This document shows, one piece after another, positions 1 to 6,567 of a stretch of 6,567 bases of DNA. This DNA is from an uncultured Saprospiraceae bacterium (GTDB taxonomy: Bacteria; Bacteroidota; Bacteroidia; Chitinophagales; Saprospiraceae): the NCBI GenBank assembly GCA_937952155.1, contig CALFYH010000083.1, forward strand, positions 1 to 6,567, read 5' to 3'. The notes beneath the pieces were generated by a model. That model ran no database searches. It saw nothing but the letters and a program-made list of their open reading frames with translations, and was not told where the DNA came from. The translations under genes were made by a program, and so were the position numbers. Positions within the stretch are counted from its first letter, which is position 1. The number at the start of each line of letters is the position of its first letter.

Positions 1-42
1 TAGTGGTCAGTGATGGAGTTCAGACGTGTGCTCTTCCGATCT
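1..42. other. Illumina adapter contamination at contig end
   Basis: Positions 10-42 reproduce the Illumina TruSeq index-adapter/read-2 primer sequence that ends in GCTCTTCCGATCT. The only difference is one missing C after the initial GTGA (33 of 34 bases present). Positions 2-9 lie exactly where an 8-base i7 index would sit and may be the index, with position 1 the last base of the flanking adapter arm; that part is inference. The segment is library-construction sequence, not genome. It happens to be open in the frame of the following gene, so a gene caller would prefix about 11 spurious residues (ending VLFRS) to that protein. Genomic sequence should be taken as starting at about 43. Confidence 0.96.
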
Positions 43-762
43 GGTAAACTCAATCTGACTTCACTGAGTGTAAATGCTGCTTATCATAGGTTATTGACAC
101 CAAATCACATTGTAAGTGGTGGTTTGGTTTTGGGATTCGCTTCAAGAGGATTTGATTCGCAGTCTTTGACTTGGGATCATCAATGGAATGGAGATGCGTT
201 TATTGCATCACTCGGATCTGGTGAAGGCTTTGACAATATAGAGCGCATTAGTTTTCTTGAATCAGGTGCTGGCTTTAATTATCGGTATCAAAAATCTTCG
301 AGAACATTTGCTGATATAGGAATTGGTGCTTTACATCTTATAAAACCCAATACAGCATTTTATGGTACAGCGGTTTCCAAATTACCTTCAAGAATCACAC
401 TCTCAGCTGTAGGCCAAATAAAAGTGGCAGATATCCTAGACATTCAACTTAGTGGGCTCCATCATTCGCAAGGTGTGTATAATGAAATAGTGGTTGGTGG
501 ACTTGGAAAAATTTATCTTAGTCAGAAGCGTGGCAAAGAGACACAGTTACACCTTGGATTGGGATATAGGACAGCGGGCTCATGGATTCCGACTGGAGCT
601 TTTCAATACAATAATATATATGTAGGATTCTGCTATGATATTGATAAAACAGGTTTTAACGAAACTGTCAAAATCTCGCGTGGAGGACCTGAAATTCATG
701 TTAGGTATTTCATTGCAAATGTCAAGCCATTGAAGGCTGCAAAAGTTTGTCCAATTTATTAA
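43..762 (+). CDS. PorP/SprF family type IX secretion outer-membrane protein, 5'-partial
   Basis: This is the C-terminal 239 residues of a PorP/SprF-family protein, an outer-membrane beta-barrel associated with the Bacteroidota type IX secretion system. What shows it: a run of alternating hydrophobic/polar barrel strands throughout; an early segment with AAYHRLL and GLVLGFASRGFD, typical of the family; and the family's C-terminal signature GGPEIHVRYF (682-711), ending in a CP-x-Y tail (CPIY) before TAA. Full-length members are roughly 300-340 residues, so about 60-100 residues are missing, including the signal peptide and the N-terminal Q-D-P-x-F-type motif. They are lost because the contig ends in adapter sequence, not because the gene is broken. 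Any start codon at 10 or 13 lies in adapter and is false. The PorE-like gene follows after 11 bases. In F. johnsoniae, SprF is required for export of the adhesin SprB; by analogy this protein probably serves the giant surface protein encoded two genes downstream. The assignment to a specific orthologue (PorP itself or a cargo-specific SprF) cannot be made, and I favour the latter from context. Confidence 0.93.
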   Translation, partial: GKLNLTSLSVNAAYHRLLTPNHIVSGGLVLGFASRGFDSQSLTWDHQWNGDAFIASLGSGEGFDNIERISFLESGAGFNYRYQKSSRTFADIGIGALHLIKPNTAFYGTAVSKLPSRITLSAVGQIKVADILDIQLSGLHHSQGVYNEIVVGGLGKIYLSQKRGKETQLHLGLGYRTAGSWIPTGAFQYNNIYVGFCYDIDKTGFNETVKISRGGPEIHVRYFIANVKPLKAAKVCPIY

Positions 763-773
763 TCTTAGAAACC
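763..773 (+). other. 11-base intergenic spacer without Shine-Dalgarno
   Basis: Between the PorP/SprF stop (760-762) and the ATG at 774 lie only 11 bases, AT-rich and with no AGGAGG-like sequence. This is usual for Bacteroidota, where A-rich leaders often replace Shine-Dalgarno pairing. There is no room for a terminator and no sign of a separate promoter, so the two genes are probably co-transcribed. Confidence 0.7.
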
Positions 774-3236
774 ATGATGAAAGAATTTTGTAATTTTAAT
801 AAGTTGTTGTTACTCTTGTGTTTACTTCCGGGTTTTACAGCTTTCGGACAGTCACCCACAAAAAAACAATACATCGTCAAAGCTGAAGAAGCATATGCCG
901 ATAAAAATTTCTATGGTGCATTGATCTTTTACAATGAAGCACTCGAATTTGATAAAACAGATGCCGAAGTTTTATATAAATCTGCAGAATCTGCCAGACA
1001 ATTCAATGCTTATGCAAGAGCAGCCGAAAAATATCACTATCTGCTCGACACACTCAAAGACAACCAACATCCTTCGGCTTTGTTTTGGTTGGCTAATATG
1101 AAACAGCGTCTTGGCAAATATGACGAAGCTCGAAAATATTATGACTTGTATTTGTCAGAATTTAGTGGACAGGATTCTTTGCTTACCGCAAAAGCAGGAA
1201 AAGAAATCGCATCAGTTGATTACGCCAAAACCATTACATCAAAACCCAAGAAAAATATCAAATTTGAGAAACTAGGTGCTGATATTAATACGCCAAGTTC
1301 AGAAGTTGCGGGAAATCTTTTCAAAGATGATTTTTATTTCTCTTCTATGAAGTTTAAAGAAGGCTCGCCATTAGGCGAAGTCCCACGAGATATTTCAAAA
1401 GTTTTGAAAAAAGGTGCGGATAGTACAGTCCAAATCCTTCCAGGTTATATAAATGAGAGAAATGAACTTATTTCAAATTCTGCTATCAATACCGATGGCA
1501 CTGCAATTTATTATACCGTCTGTACGTATCTGAATGGTAGCGAAATCCAATGCCAAATATATAAAAGTGATTTGAGTCCTGATGGCATTTTATCAAATGA
1601 AGTTATACTACCAGACCCAATCAATATAGCGGCAAGTACTTCTACACATCCACATATTGCAAAAGACAAATTGAGTGGCAAGGAGATTCTATATTTTGTT
1701 TCTGACAGACAAGGTGGAAAAGGTAATTTGGATATTTGGTATAGTGTAATAGATGCAAAATTCGGATATTCGGAGCCAGTAAATATCGTAGAGATCAATA
1801 CCGGTGACAACGAGATCACACCATTTTATAATCAGCAAACAGACTTTTTGTTTTTCAGTTCTGATGGTAGAGAAGGGCTTGGTGGCTATGATGTGTATAA
1901 GGTTGCAAAAACCAATGATGCCTTCGGTAGTGTTGTTGCTGCTGGTGCACCACTGAATAGCAGTTACAATGATATTTACTATTTTGAAAAACAAGACGGC
2001 ACACAAGCCTACATTTCATCCAATCGTGAAGGCGCATTTTATCTAGATAGTTATTTTGAGTCTTGTTGTTATGATATTTACAAGATGGATATTATCAAAT
2101 TGGAACTGAACTTAAACGCACTCACTTATGATAAACTCACAGGCAGAGACCTAAAGAAAGCAACGGTAATTTTGATAGATCAAGATACAGGAGTAGAGCT
2201 TGCAAGGGTTACAAATGATGATGGAATAGAACATAAATTTGAACTGTCAGAAGATAGAAACTATCTCATCGTAGCACAAAGAGAAAATTATTTTCCCGAT
2301 ACCATTAGATTTTCGACTATTGGTGCCGAAGTATCAGACTCCATTGTTAAAAAAATGTATTTGAGCACGGATATGATGCTCTTGGATGTTTACACGTTTA
2401 CTATGGTTGGTAAGTTGCCATTAGAAGGTACGACAGTCACATTGATCGATATGAGCGATTCGTCAGTCAAAGAAATCGTCGAGTTAAACCCTTTGTCTAA
2501 TGAATTTAACTTTATGCTTGATCGAGGCAAGCAATACAAAATCATAGCTCGCAAAGAAGGATATACAGATGCAGTTGCTTTTATTGACACACGACCTTAT
2601 GAAAAATCCGGACTTATTAGACAAGATATGTTCCTTGACAAGTTTGTACTTCAGGATTTGTTGCCAATATCACTTTATTTTGATAATGATTTGCCTGATA
2701 TCGCAAGCAAAAGTACCGTCACAAAAGCAAAATATGGCGATCTAGTGACTAACTATATCGATAGAAAGGAAATTTATAAAGATAAATATGCTAAACCATT
2801 AGGAGAAGATCAAAGAGCTGAAGTTAAAGAAGCTTATGAAGTATTCTTTGAAGGTGATGTAAAAGGTGGATATGACAAATTTAAGCTTTTTATCAATAAT
2901 CTACTTCAAGAACTGGAAGCCGGCAATAAAGTCGAATTAGTACTTAAAGGATTTGCTTCTCCGAGAGCAGATGCAAAGTACAACTTGACATTAGGTCAGC
3001 GCAGGGTGAATTCTGTCAAAAATGAAATGATCTTTTTCGATAATGATGAGCTCAAAAGTTATTTTTTATCTGGTCAACTGAAAATCACGGATATTTCCTT
3101 TGGCAAGGAATTGTCTCCACCTGACGTTCCGGGAAATATAAGTGACGAACGAAATTCAATTTACAATTTAAAGGCAGCTAAGGAGCGTAGGGTAGAAATT
3201 TTACGCGCTTCGAGAACCAACCAATTACAAAAATGA
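774..3236 (+). CDS. PorE-like OmpA-family protein (TPR, PD40 propeller, CRD, OmpA_C)
   Basis: This is a complete 820-residue periplasmic protein of the type that links the T9SS to the cell wall. ATG 774 (or the adjacent ATG 777) is chosen because it directly precedes a signal peptide: hydrophobic core KLLLLLCLLPGFTAFG, cleavage near residue 25, and no lipobox at the cut. Then come TPR helices (about 32-131, with AYADKNFYGALIFYNEAL and LGKYDEARKYYDLYL). A PD40/WD40-like beta-propeller follows (about 165-440, with blades LYFVSDRQGGKGNLDIWY and FFSSDGREGLGGYDVYKV, and a family-typical SCCYDIYK). Next are two carboxypeptidase-regulatory-like domains (about 446-531 and 538-623). Last is an OmpA C-terminal domain (about 629-813) opening with YFDND and containing the helix LTLGQRRVNSV, expanded by an insert of about 70 residues after the first strand. 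This domain order is that of Porphyromonas gingivalis PorE. In the OmpA domain the peptidoglycan-contacting Asp of E. coli OmpA aligns with Ser729, while the paired Arg (744) is kept. The gene sits between PorP/SprF and a giant adhesin, overlapping the latter by ATGA. It could be PorE itself or a locus-specific paralogue; I infer a paralogue. Confidence 0.93.
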   Translation: MMKEFCNFNKLLLLLCLLPGFTAFGQSPTKKQYIVKAEEAYADKNFYGALIFYNEALEFDKTDAEVLYKSAESARQFNAYARAAEKYHYLLDTLKDNQHPSALFWLANMKQRLGKYDEARKYYDLYLSEFSGQDSLLTAKAGKEIASVDYAKTITSKPKKNIKFEKLGADINTPSSEVAGNLFKDDFYFSSMKFKEGSPLGEVPRDISKVLKKGADSTVQILPGYINERNELISNSAINTDGTAIYYTVCTYLNGSEIQCQIYKSDLSPDGILSNEVILPDPINIAASTSTHPHIAKDKLSGKEILYFVSDRQGGKGNLDIWYSVIDAKFGYSEPVNIVEINTGDNEITPFYNQQTDFLFFSSDGREGLGGYDVYKVAKTNDAFGSVVAAGAPLNSSYNDIYYFEKQDGTQAYISSNREGAFYLDSYFESCCYDIYKMDIIKLELNLNALTYDKLTGRDLKKATVILIDQDTGVELARVTNDDGIEHKFELSEDRNYLIVAQRENYFPDTIRFSTIGAEVSDSIVKKMYLSTDMMLLDVYTFTMVGKLPLEGTTVTLIDMSDSSVKEIVELNPLSNEFNFMLDRGKQYKIIARKEGYTDAVAFIDTRPYEKSGLIRQDMFLDKFVLQDLLPISLYFDNDLPDIASKSTVTKAKYGDLVTNYIDRKEIYKDKYAKPLGEDQRAEVKEAYEVFFEGDVKGGYDKFKLFINNLLQELEAGNKVELVLKGFASPRADAKYNLTLGQRRVNSVKNEMIFFDNDELKSYFLSGQLKITDISFGKELSPPDVPGNISDERNSIYNLKAAKERRVEILRASRTNQLQK
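3233..3236 (+). promoter_or_regulatory. ATGA stop-start overlap (translational coupling)
   Basis: The TGA stop of the PorE-like gene (3234-3236) overlaps the ATG (3233-3235) of the giant surface-protein gene. Such overlaps allow terminating ribosomes to restart and tie expression of the two proteins together. An alternative in-frame ATG at 3251 would give a cleaner, shorter signal peptide, but would leave a 14-base gap with no recognisable ribosome binding site. Confidence 0.65.
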
Positions 3237-6200
3237 TAAAATCCAAAAATATGGACGTAATATCTTTTAAAAACCTATTTAAGTCTATCTTGATGACGCT
3301 GGTTTTTTGGACTATCTCATCAAGTATTGATCATGTTTCCGCTACACACATTATTGGTGGTAATCTGGTTTACAGGCACATTAAGGGTGATACTTTTTAA
3401 ATTAAGCTGGTCTTAAGAAGAGACTGCTATCTTGGTTCACCTGAGGCAGAATTTGATGATCCTGCACGTATTTATGTTTTTGATGATCAAGGACAGCCTG
3501 CCAAATTTTTGAGTGGATTAAATAGTGATCCAAATAAGTTTTACGATGGTTATATGAAGCTTCCATTTATGGTTTCTGATACATTGAATGAGTTCATTAG
3601 ATCAGATTGTGGATTCGAAGGTACACAAGTTTGTGTTCATCAAACCACGTACTTGGGTAGAATTGTCTTGTCTAGAGCAAAGAAATTTTATACGTTTGCC
3701 TATCAAAGATGTTGCCGTAACGCTACGCTCGCAAATATTACTGATCCCTTGAATACTGGGGCAACATATTGGACTACAATAACACAAGATGCCTTCAGAT
3801 TAAATAACAGCAGCCCTATTTTTAAGGAATGGCCTGATGTATATATTTGTGCCAATAAGGATTTGGTATTTGACCATTCTGCCACGGATGTTAATGGTGA
3901 TTCGTTAGTTTATCGTTTATGTACTCCCAATCTTGGTGCAAACAAAAATGATTCTGATCCTGACCCAATTAGTTTTCCGCCATATACTGATCCGGCCGAC
4001 TTTGTAGATTGGATAGGGCCATATTCGCTCAATGATATGCTTGGTGGTACACCGCTTCGGATCGATCCCAAAACTGGAGTTTTGACTGCAAATCCGAATC
4101 TAGTCGGGCAGTTTTTAGTAGGTATTTGTGTAGAAGAGTATAGAAATGGTGTGCGTATAGGTATTGTAAGGAGAGATTTTCAGTTTAACGTTAGGATTTG
4201 TAGTCAGCCGCCTTTGGCTCAGTTTACTACATCCGAATCAAATTGTGATGGCCTTAGAGTAGAATTTTACAATAATAGCTTGTCCGCCAATAGTTATCAA
4301 TGGAATTTTGATTATCCGAATACAAATCCTGCCTTTTCATCTACGGACAAAGATCCGGTATTTACTTTTCCAAAATCAGGCGTCTATGATGTGAGACTGA
4401 TGGTGACTCGTGGATCAGATCTATGTTTCGATACGATTGTCAAAAAAGTTTCTGTATTCGAAAATACTATTTTACCTGATTTTAAATATACACTCAGTGA
4501 TTGTAATGCTGATAAGGATAGTCTCACCATTGCATTAAATGACAATTCGGTGTTTAACGAACCAGGGTATGCACTCAATCAATGGAACTGGACAATCACA
4601 CAAAATGGCGTTATTTCTACCTTTACAGGAAAAAATGTTCAGGTACCACTTTCTACCACAGGAGATGTAACAGTAAAACTCGAACTATTTGCAGATAATG
4701 GATGTAAATCCGAATTTTCAAAAACTATCAGCATCGACGACATCATTCCGAAGTTAGATTTTGATTTTGCACTCGTAGGATGCCCGTCTAGTGGTCTTGC
4801 TGAGATTACATTAACCGATTTGTCTGCACCATTAAATCCATTTGCTTCTATTATTAATACAGCATGGAATATAGGTACACAAACCTTCACGGGTAGTCCA
4901 GTCAATTTGAGTTTGCCTCAAGATACCGAAAAATTTGATGTAAATTTAGTGACTACTTTCGATGGTGGTTGTTCAGCATCATTGACCAAGACCTTTGATC
5001 TGAGTAATTTTGTGCCACAGTCAGACTTCCTTATTGCACCGGTATCATGTCCCGATGATGAAAATATTACAATAAGAATCCAATACGTGGATACTTTGTC
5101 AAATGGAATCGCCGCAAATGATATTTCGTGGCTAGCCGGCACATTTACAAATCAAAACGTCTATAATGGAGCTTCTGTCGAAGTCACAATTCCTAAAGAT
5201 TCTATACTTTTTATAGAAATGCAAACAACATTTGCAAATGGTTGTATTGACATAATCAAAACTGAACATCTTGCAGGTCCATTTGCTACACTTAAATTTG
5301 TTGCGGGACCAATAATAGTGTGCCCTAATGACGAAAAACAAATCATTACAAATGGTAATCCAGCATGGACATACACTTGGAGTCCGACCGATGGCTTAGA
5401 TCTAACCGATCCTGCCAATCCTAAAGTCATTACAGATGTAAACCAAACCTACAATGTTACCGTCACAGATGGCTTATGTACGGTAACTGGCAGTGTTGAT
5501 GTGATTGCATTGGCTGCAGGTATTAATTTGTCGGTACTTGCAGATACTGTGACTTGTGATGGAAATATCACATTGACAGCTTCTGGAGGAGTAGGGCAAG
5601 GTGTATATTCTTGGGGTACTGATCCTACGATTGATCCCGTCATAGCTACAGGTCAATCTGTTGATTTGTCATTCACAGGGAAAGAAGAAACATATTACGT
5701 GACCTTCGTTGGTGAAGCTTGTGCTACTGAACCTGCTGTGATCACCGTAAAAAATGAGTTGCCACGTATCGATGATTTATCACCTTTCAGAATATGCAGA
5801 AGTGACACAACTAAAATCATTACGCTCAATCTTGTAAATTATCATCAAAACACCTACACTTGGGAATCCAATCCGCATCTGATATCGGGTGGCAATACAT
5901 CTGATCCGACTATCGGAGTAGGACCTGATGAAACTGGCTCTTTTGTACTGTTTTATAATGTAGAAAACCAATTTGGGTGTAAATTGAGAGATTCTGTAAC
6001 ATTCAATATTGAAAATAATCCGGTGACAGATTTTAGTTTTACTCTTACGGAATGTGGTGAATACAAAGTATGTTTTAAAAACCTTAATACTTTCGAAGGC
6101 TTCAATGTTTGGAATTTTGGTGATTTGACCACTACCGATGATAAATCTCTGGATACTATACCTTGTTATGTTTATCCAGATGCTGGCACTTATACAATCA

Positions 6201-6567
6201 CGCTGTCCAATATCACCAATGTATGTCCTTTTAAAGATGTACAAAAAACCATCACGATAAATCCGCAAATACAAATTGCAGAAAATCCTGATCTGCTACT
6301 TTGTAAAGGCGATACTGTAAAATTGAAGGTAAATTCAAATGTCCAAAATGCTCAATATGAATGGTTTGACGGTAATGGAAAAAGTATTGCTTCAGGACCA
6401 GATTATAGCGCAGTAGTTGATACAAATACCCTATTTATTGTAAAAGGTGTGGACAATTTTGGATGTGATGATACAGATACAATACAGGTGAATGTGTTTG
6501 CCTTTGATTTTGATGTAGTGACGAAAGATAGCTTTTGTGTCAATGAACCAAGCAGTGTCAATTTGAA
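3233..6567 (+). CDS. Giant PKD/Ig-module surface protein, probable T9SS adhesin; in-frame TAA; 3'-partial
   Basis: This is a very large secreted protein running off the window end: 55 codons, an in-frame TAA (3398-3400), then 1055 further codons in the same frame without another stop. The N-terminus carries a signal peptide (hydrophobic SILMTLVFWTISSS, likely cut after VSA at residue 37). The mature protein begins THIIGGNLVY, a start seen in many large Bacteroidota surface proteins with gliding-motility-associated C-termini. A cysteine-rich N-terminal domain (residues 38-323; RCCRN at 159-163) is followed by about ten modules of 75-90 residues. Some are clear PKD domains (WNFD at 4301, WNFGD at 6110), others CHU-type Ig-like (W-SPTDGLDL...DPANPKV at 5378-5434). 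Known relatives are cell-surface adhesins exported by the T9SS. The expected C-terminal sorting domain is outside the window. The stop is not a frameshift, because both sides share one frame and the sequence reads through as GDTF-stop-IKLVLRRDC, where homologues usually have a residue such as E or Q. The product is therefore either lost (pseudogene), recoded, or the stop is a base error. The next ATG (3554) would lack a signal peptide. Start 3233 (ATGA overlap) is preferred over 3251. Confidence 0.85.
3344..4201 (+). other. Cysteine-rich N-terminal domain with RCCRN motif
   Basis: This is the first domain of the mature giant protein, about 286 residues. Visible landmarks are THIIGGNLVY at its start, LVLRRDC, FDDPARIYVFD, CVHQTTYLGRIVL, FAYQRCCRN (3695-3721), NNSSPIFKEWP and FDHSATDVNGDSLVYRLC (3869-3922). 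It has nine cysteines: codons at 3425, 3608, 3632, 3710, 3713, 3848, 3920, 4127 and 4199. I recognise this arrangement from many uncharacterised large Bacteroidota secreted proteins, but know no function for it. The second half, from FDHSATD to about 4201, resembles a cadherin-like/He_PIG Ig fold. D-V-N-G-D-S-L-V-Y resembles the acidic calcium-binding segment of cadherin-like repeats, and RIDPKTGVLTANPNLVGQF (4058-4114) matches the usual D-x-x-T-G-x-L-x-x-x-P tail of that fold. The in-frame TAA lies 18 codons into this domain. Confidence 0.7.
3398..3400 (+). other. In-frame TAA stop interrupting the giant gene
   Basis: TAA at codon 56 of the frame that starts at 3233, in the context ACT TTT TAA ATT AAG. 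Upstream codons encode the signal peptide and the domain start. Downstream codons continue the same domain without a shift, so a single base substitution is enough to explain it (for example GAA or CAA to TAA). It follows a run of five T, but an indel there would change frame, which is not seen. No other stop occurs in this frame to position 6567. Automatic annotation would probably call only a truncated protein from an internal start, such as ATG 3554 or TTG 3509, which would have no export signal. Confidence 0.93.
4208..6567 (+). repeat. Tandem PKD/Ig-like protein modules, about ten, one Cys pair each
   Basis: These are diverged protein-level repeats in the giant protein; no DNA-level identity is evident between copies. 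Approximate module bounds are 4208-4468, 4469-4738, 4739-5011, 5012-5278, 5279-5515, 5516-5758, 5759-6019, 6020-6274, 6275-6505 and 6506 onward (cut by the window end). Each complete module has one Cys near its start and one near its end. The codon pairs are 4244/4424, 4502/4703, 4781/4970, 5048/5243, 5321/5477, 5555/5720, 5795/5978, 6053/6224 and 6302/6464. The late Cys usually follows a short D/N-G or F-G turn (DNGC, DGGC, ANGC, QFGC, NFGC). The spacing of 52-67 residues suits a disulfide pinning the two sheets of an Ig/PKD sandwich. Modules 1 and 8 are the most PKD-like; module 5 is CHU Ig-like. They probably form an extended, stiff stalk at the cell surface. Confidence 0.8.

Noticed and set aside
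10..42. GTG/ATG starts at 10 and 13 for the first gene
   Set aside because: Both lie in sequencing adapter. The protein family needs some 60-100 more residues upstream, including a signal peptide.
747..773. TTG start at 747 extending the PorE-like protein by 9 residues
   Set aside because: It would overlap the end of the PorP/SprF gene and place extra residues ahead of a normal signal peptide. The double ATG at 774/777 gives a standard Bacteroidota export signal.
3233..3400. A separate 55-residue small protein gene ending at TAA 3398
   Set aside because: Its sequence is the signal peptide and first 18 residues of a domain that continues in the same frame after the stop, so it is a fragment of the giant gene rather than an independent gene.
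3391..3400. Phase variation by slippage in the T-run before the TAA
   Set aside because: The run is only five T, and the frame is the same before and after, so a length change would break rather than restore the gene.
3398..3400. Alternative genetic code with TAA read as an amino acid
   Set aside because: The first gene ends at TAA exactly after its family C-terminal signature (CPIY), and no other in-frame TAA occurs in any of the three genes, so TAA acts as a normal stop here.
1511..5656. Other minus-strand open frames of 60-105 codons
   Set aside because: Each is short, overlaps strongly supported + strand coding sequence and shows no protein-family features.
5780..6274. Minus-strand open frame of 164 codons
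   Set aside because: It lies wholly within the giant + strand gene, has a composition typical of an antisense shadow (rich in I, R, Y, S), has no recognisable domain, and the + strand has clear domains there.
4208..6567. DNA-level tandem repeats or recombination hot spot in the module array
   Set aside because: Reading the modules side by side shows only protein-level similarity; I see no long identical nucleotide stretches.

Overview
The window is AT-rich DNA from a member of the phylum Bacteroidota, most likely a metagenomic or draft-genome contig. The evidence is the gene content: a PorP/SprF-family outer-membrane protein, a PorE-like OmpA-family lipidless periplasmic protein and a giant PKD/Ig-module surface protein. 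This set belongs to the type IX secretion (T9SS) and gliding-adhesin world, which is confined to this phylum. Start sites without Shine-Dalgarno sequences fit as well. The N-terminal RCCRN-type domain of the giant protein reminds me of Saprospiria/Chitinophagia-like genomes, but nothing finer than phylum is firm.

Layout. Positions 1-42 are not genomic: 10-42 match the Illumina TruSeq read-2/index adapter with one base missing, so the window begins at a contig end. From 43 to 762 runs the C-terminal 239 residues of a PorP/SprF protein. After an 11-base gap comes a complete 820-residue PorE-like protein (774-3236): signal peptide, TPRs, PD40 beta-propeller, two carboxypeptidase-regulatory-like domains and an OmpA C-terminal domain. 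Its stop overlaps by ATGA the start of a third, very long gene (3233 to beyond 6567). This gene encodes a secreted protein with a signal peptide, a cysteine-rich N-terminal domain and at least ten tandem PKD/Ig-like modules, each with one early and one late cysteine. It has a single in-frame TAA at 3398-3400. The same frame is then open for 1055 codons to the window end.

How they work together. All three genes are on the + strand and tightly packed, as in one operon. In Flavobacterium johnsoniae, SprF is needed to export the adhesin SprB, and PorE links the T9SS to peptidoglycan. By analogy, this looks like a dedicated export/anchoring pair plus its cargo adhesin. That predicts a type B (CHU_C) T9SS sorting domain at the unseen C-terminus of the giant protein. 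The in-frame stop means the adhesin is either a fresh pseudogene, a recoded or polymorphic gene, or affected by a consensus error.

There is no gene-free stretch over 300 bases. I see no RNA gene, insertion sequence, CRISPR array, convincing promoter or terminator. The minus-strand open frames across 1500-6300 are shadows of the coding strand.
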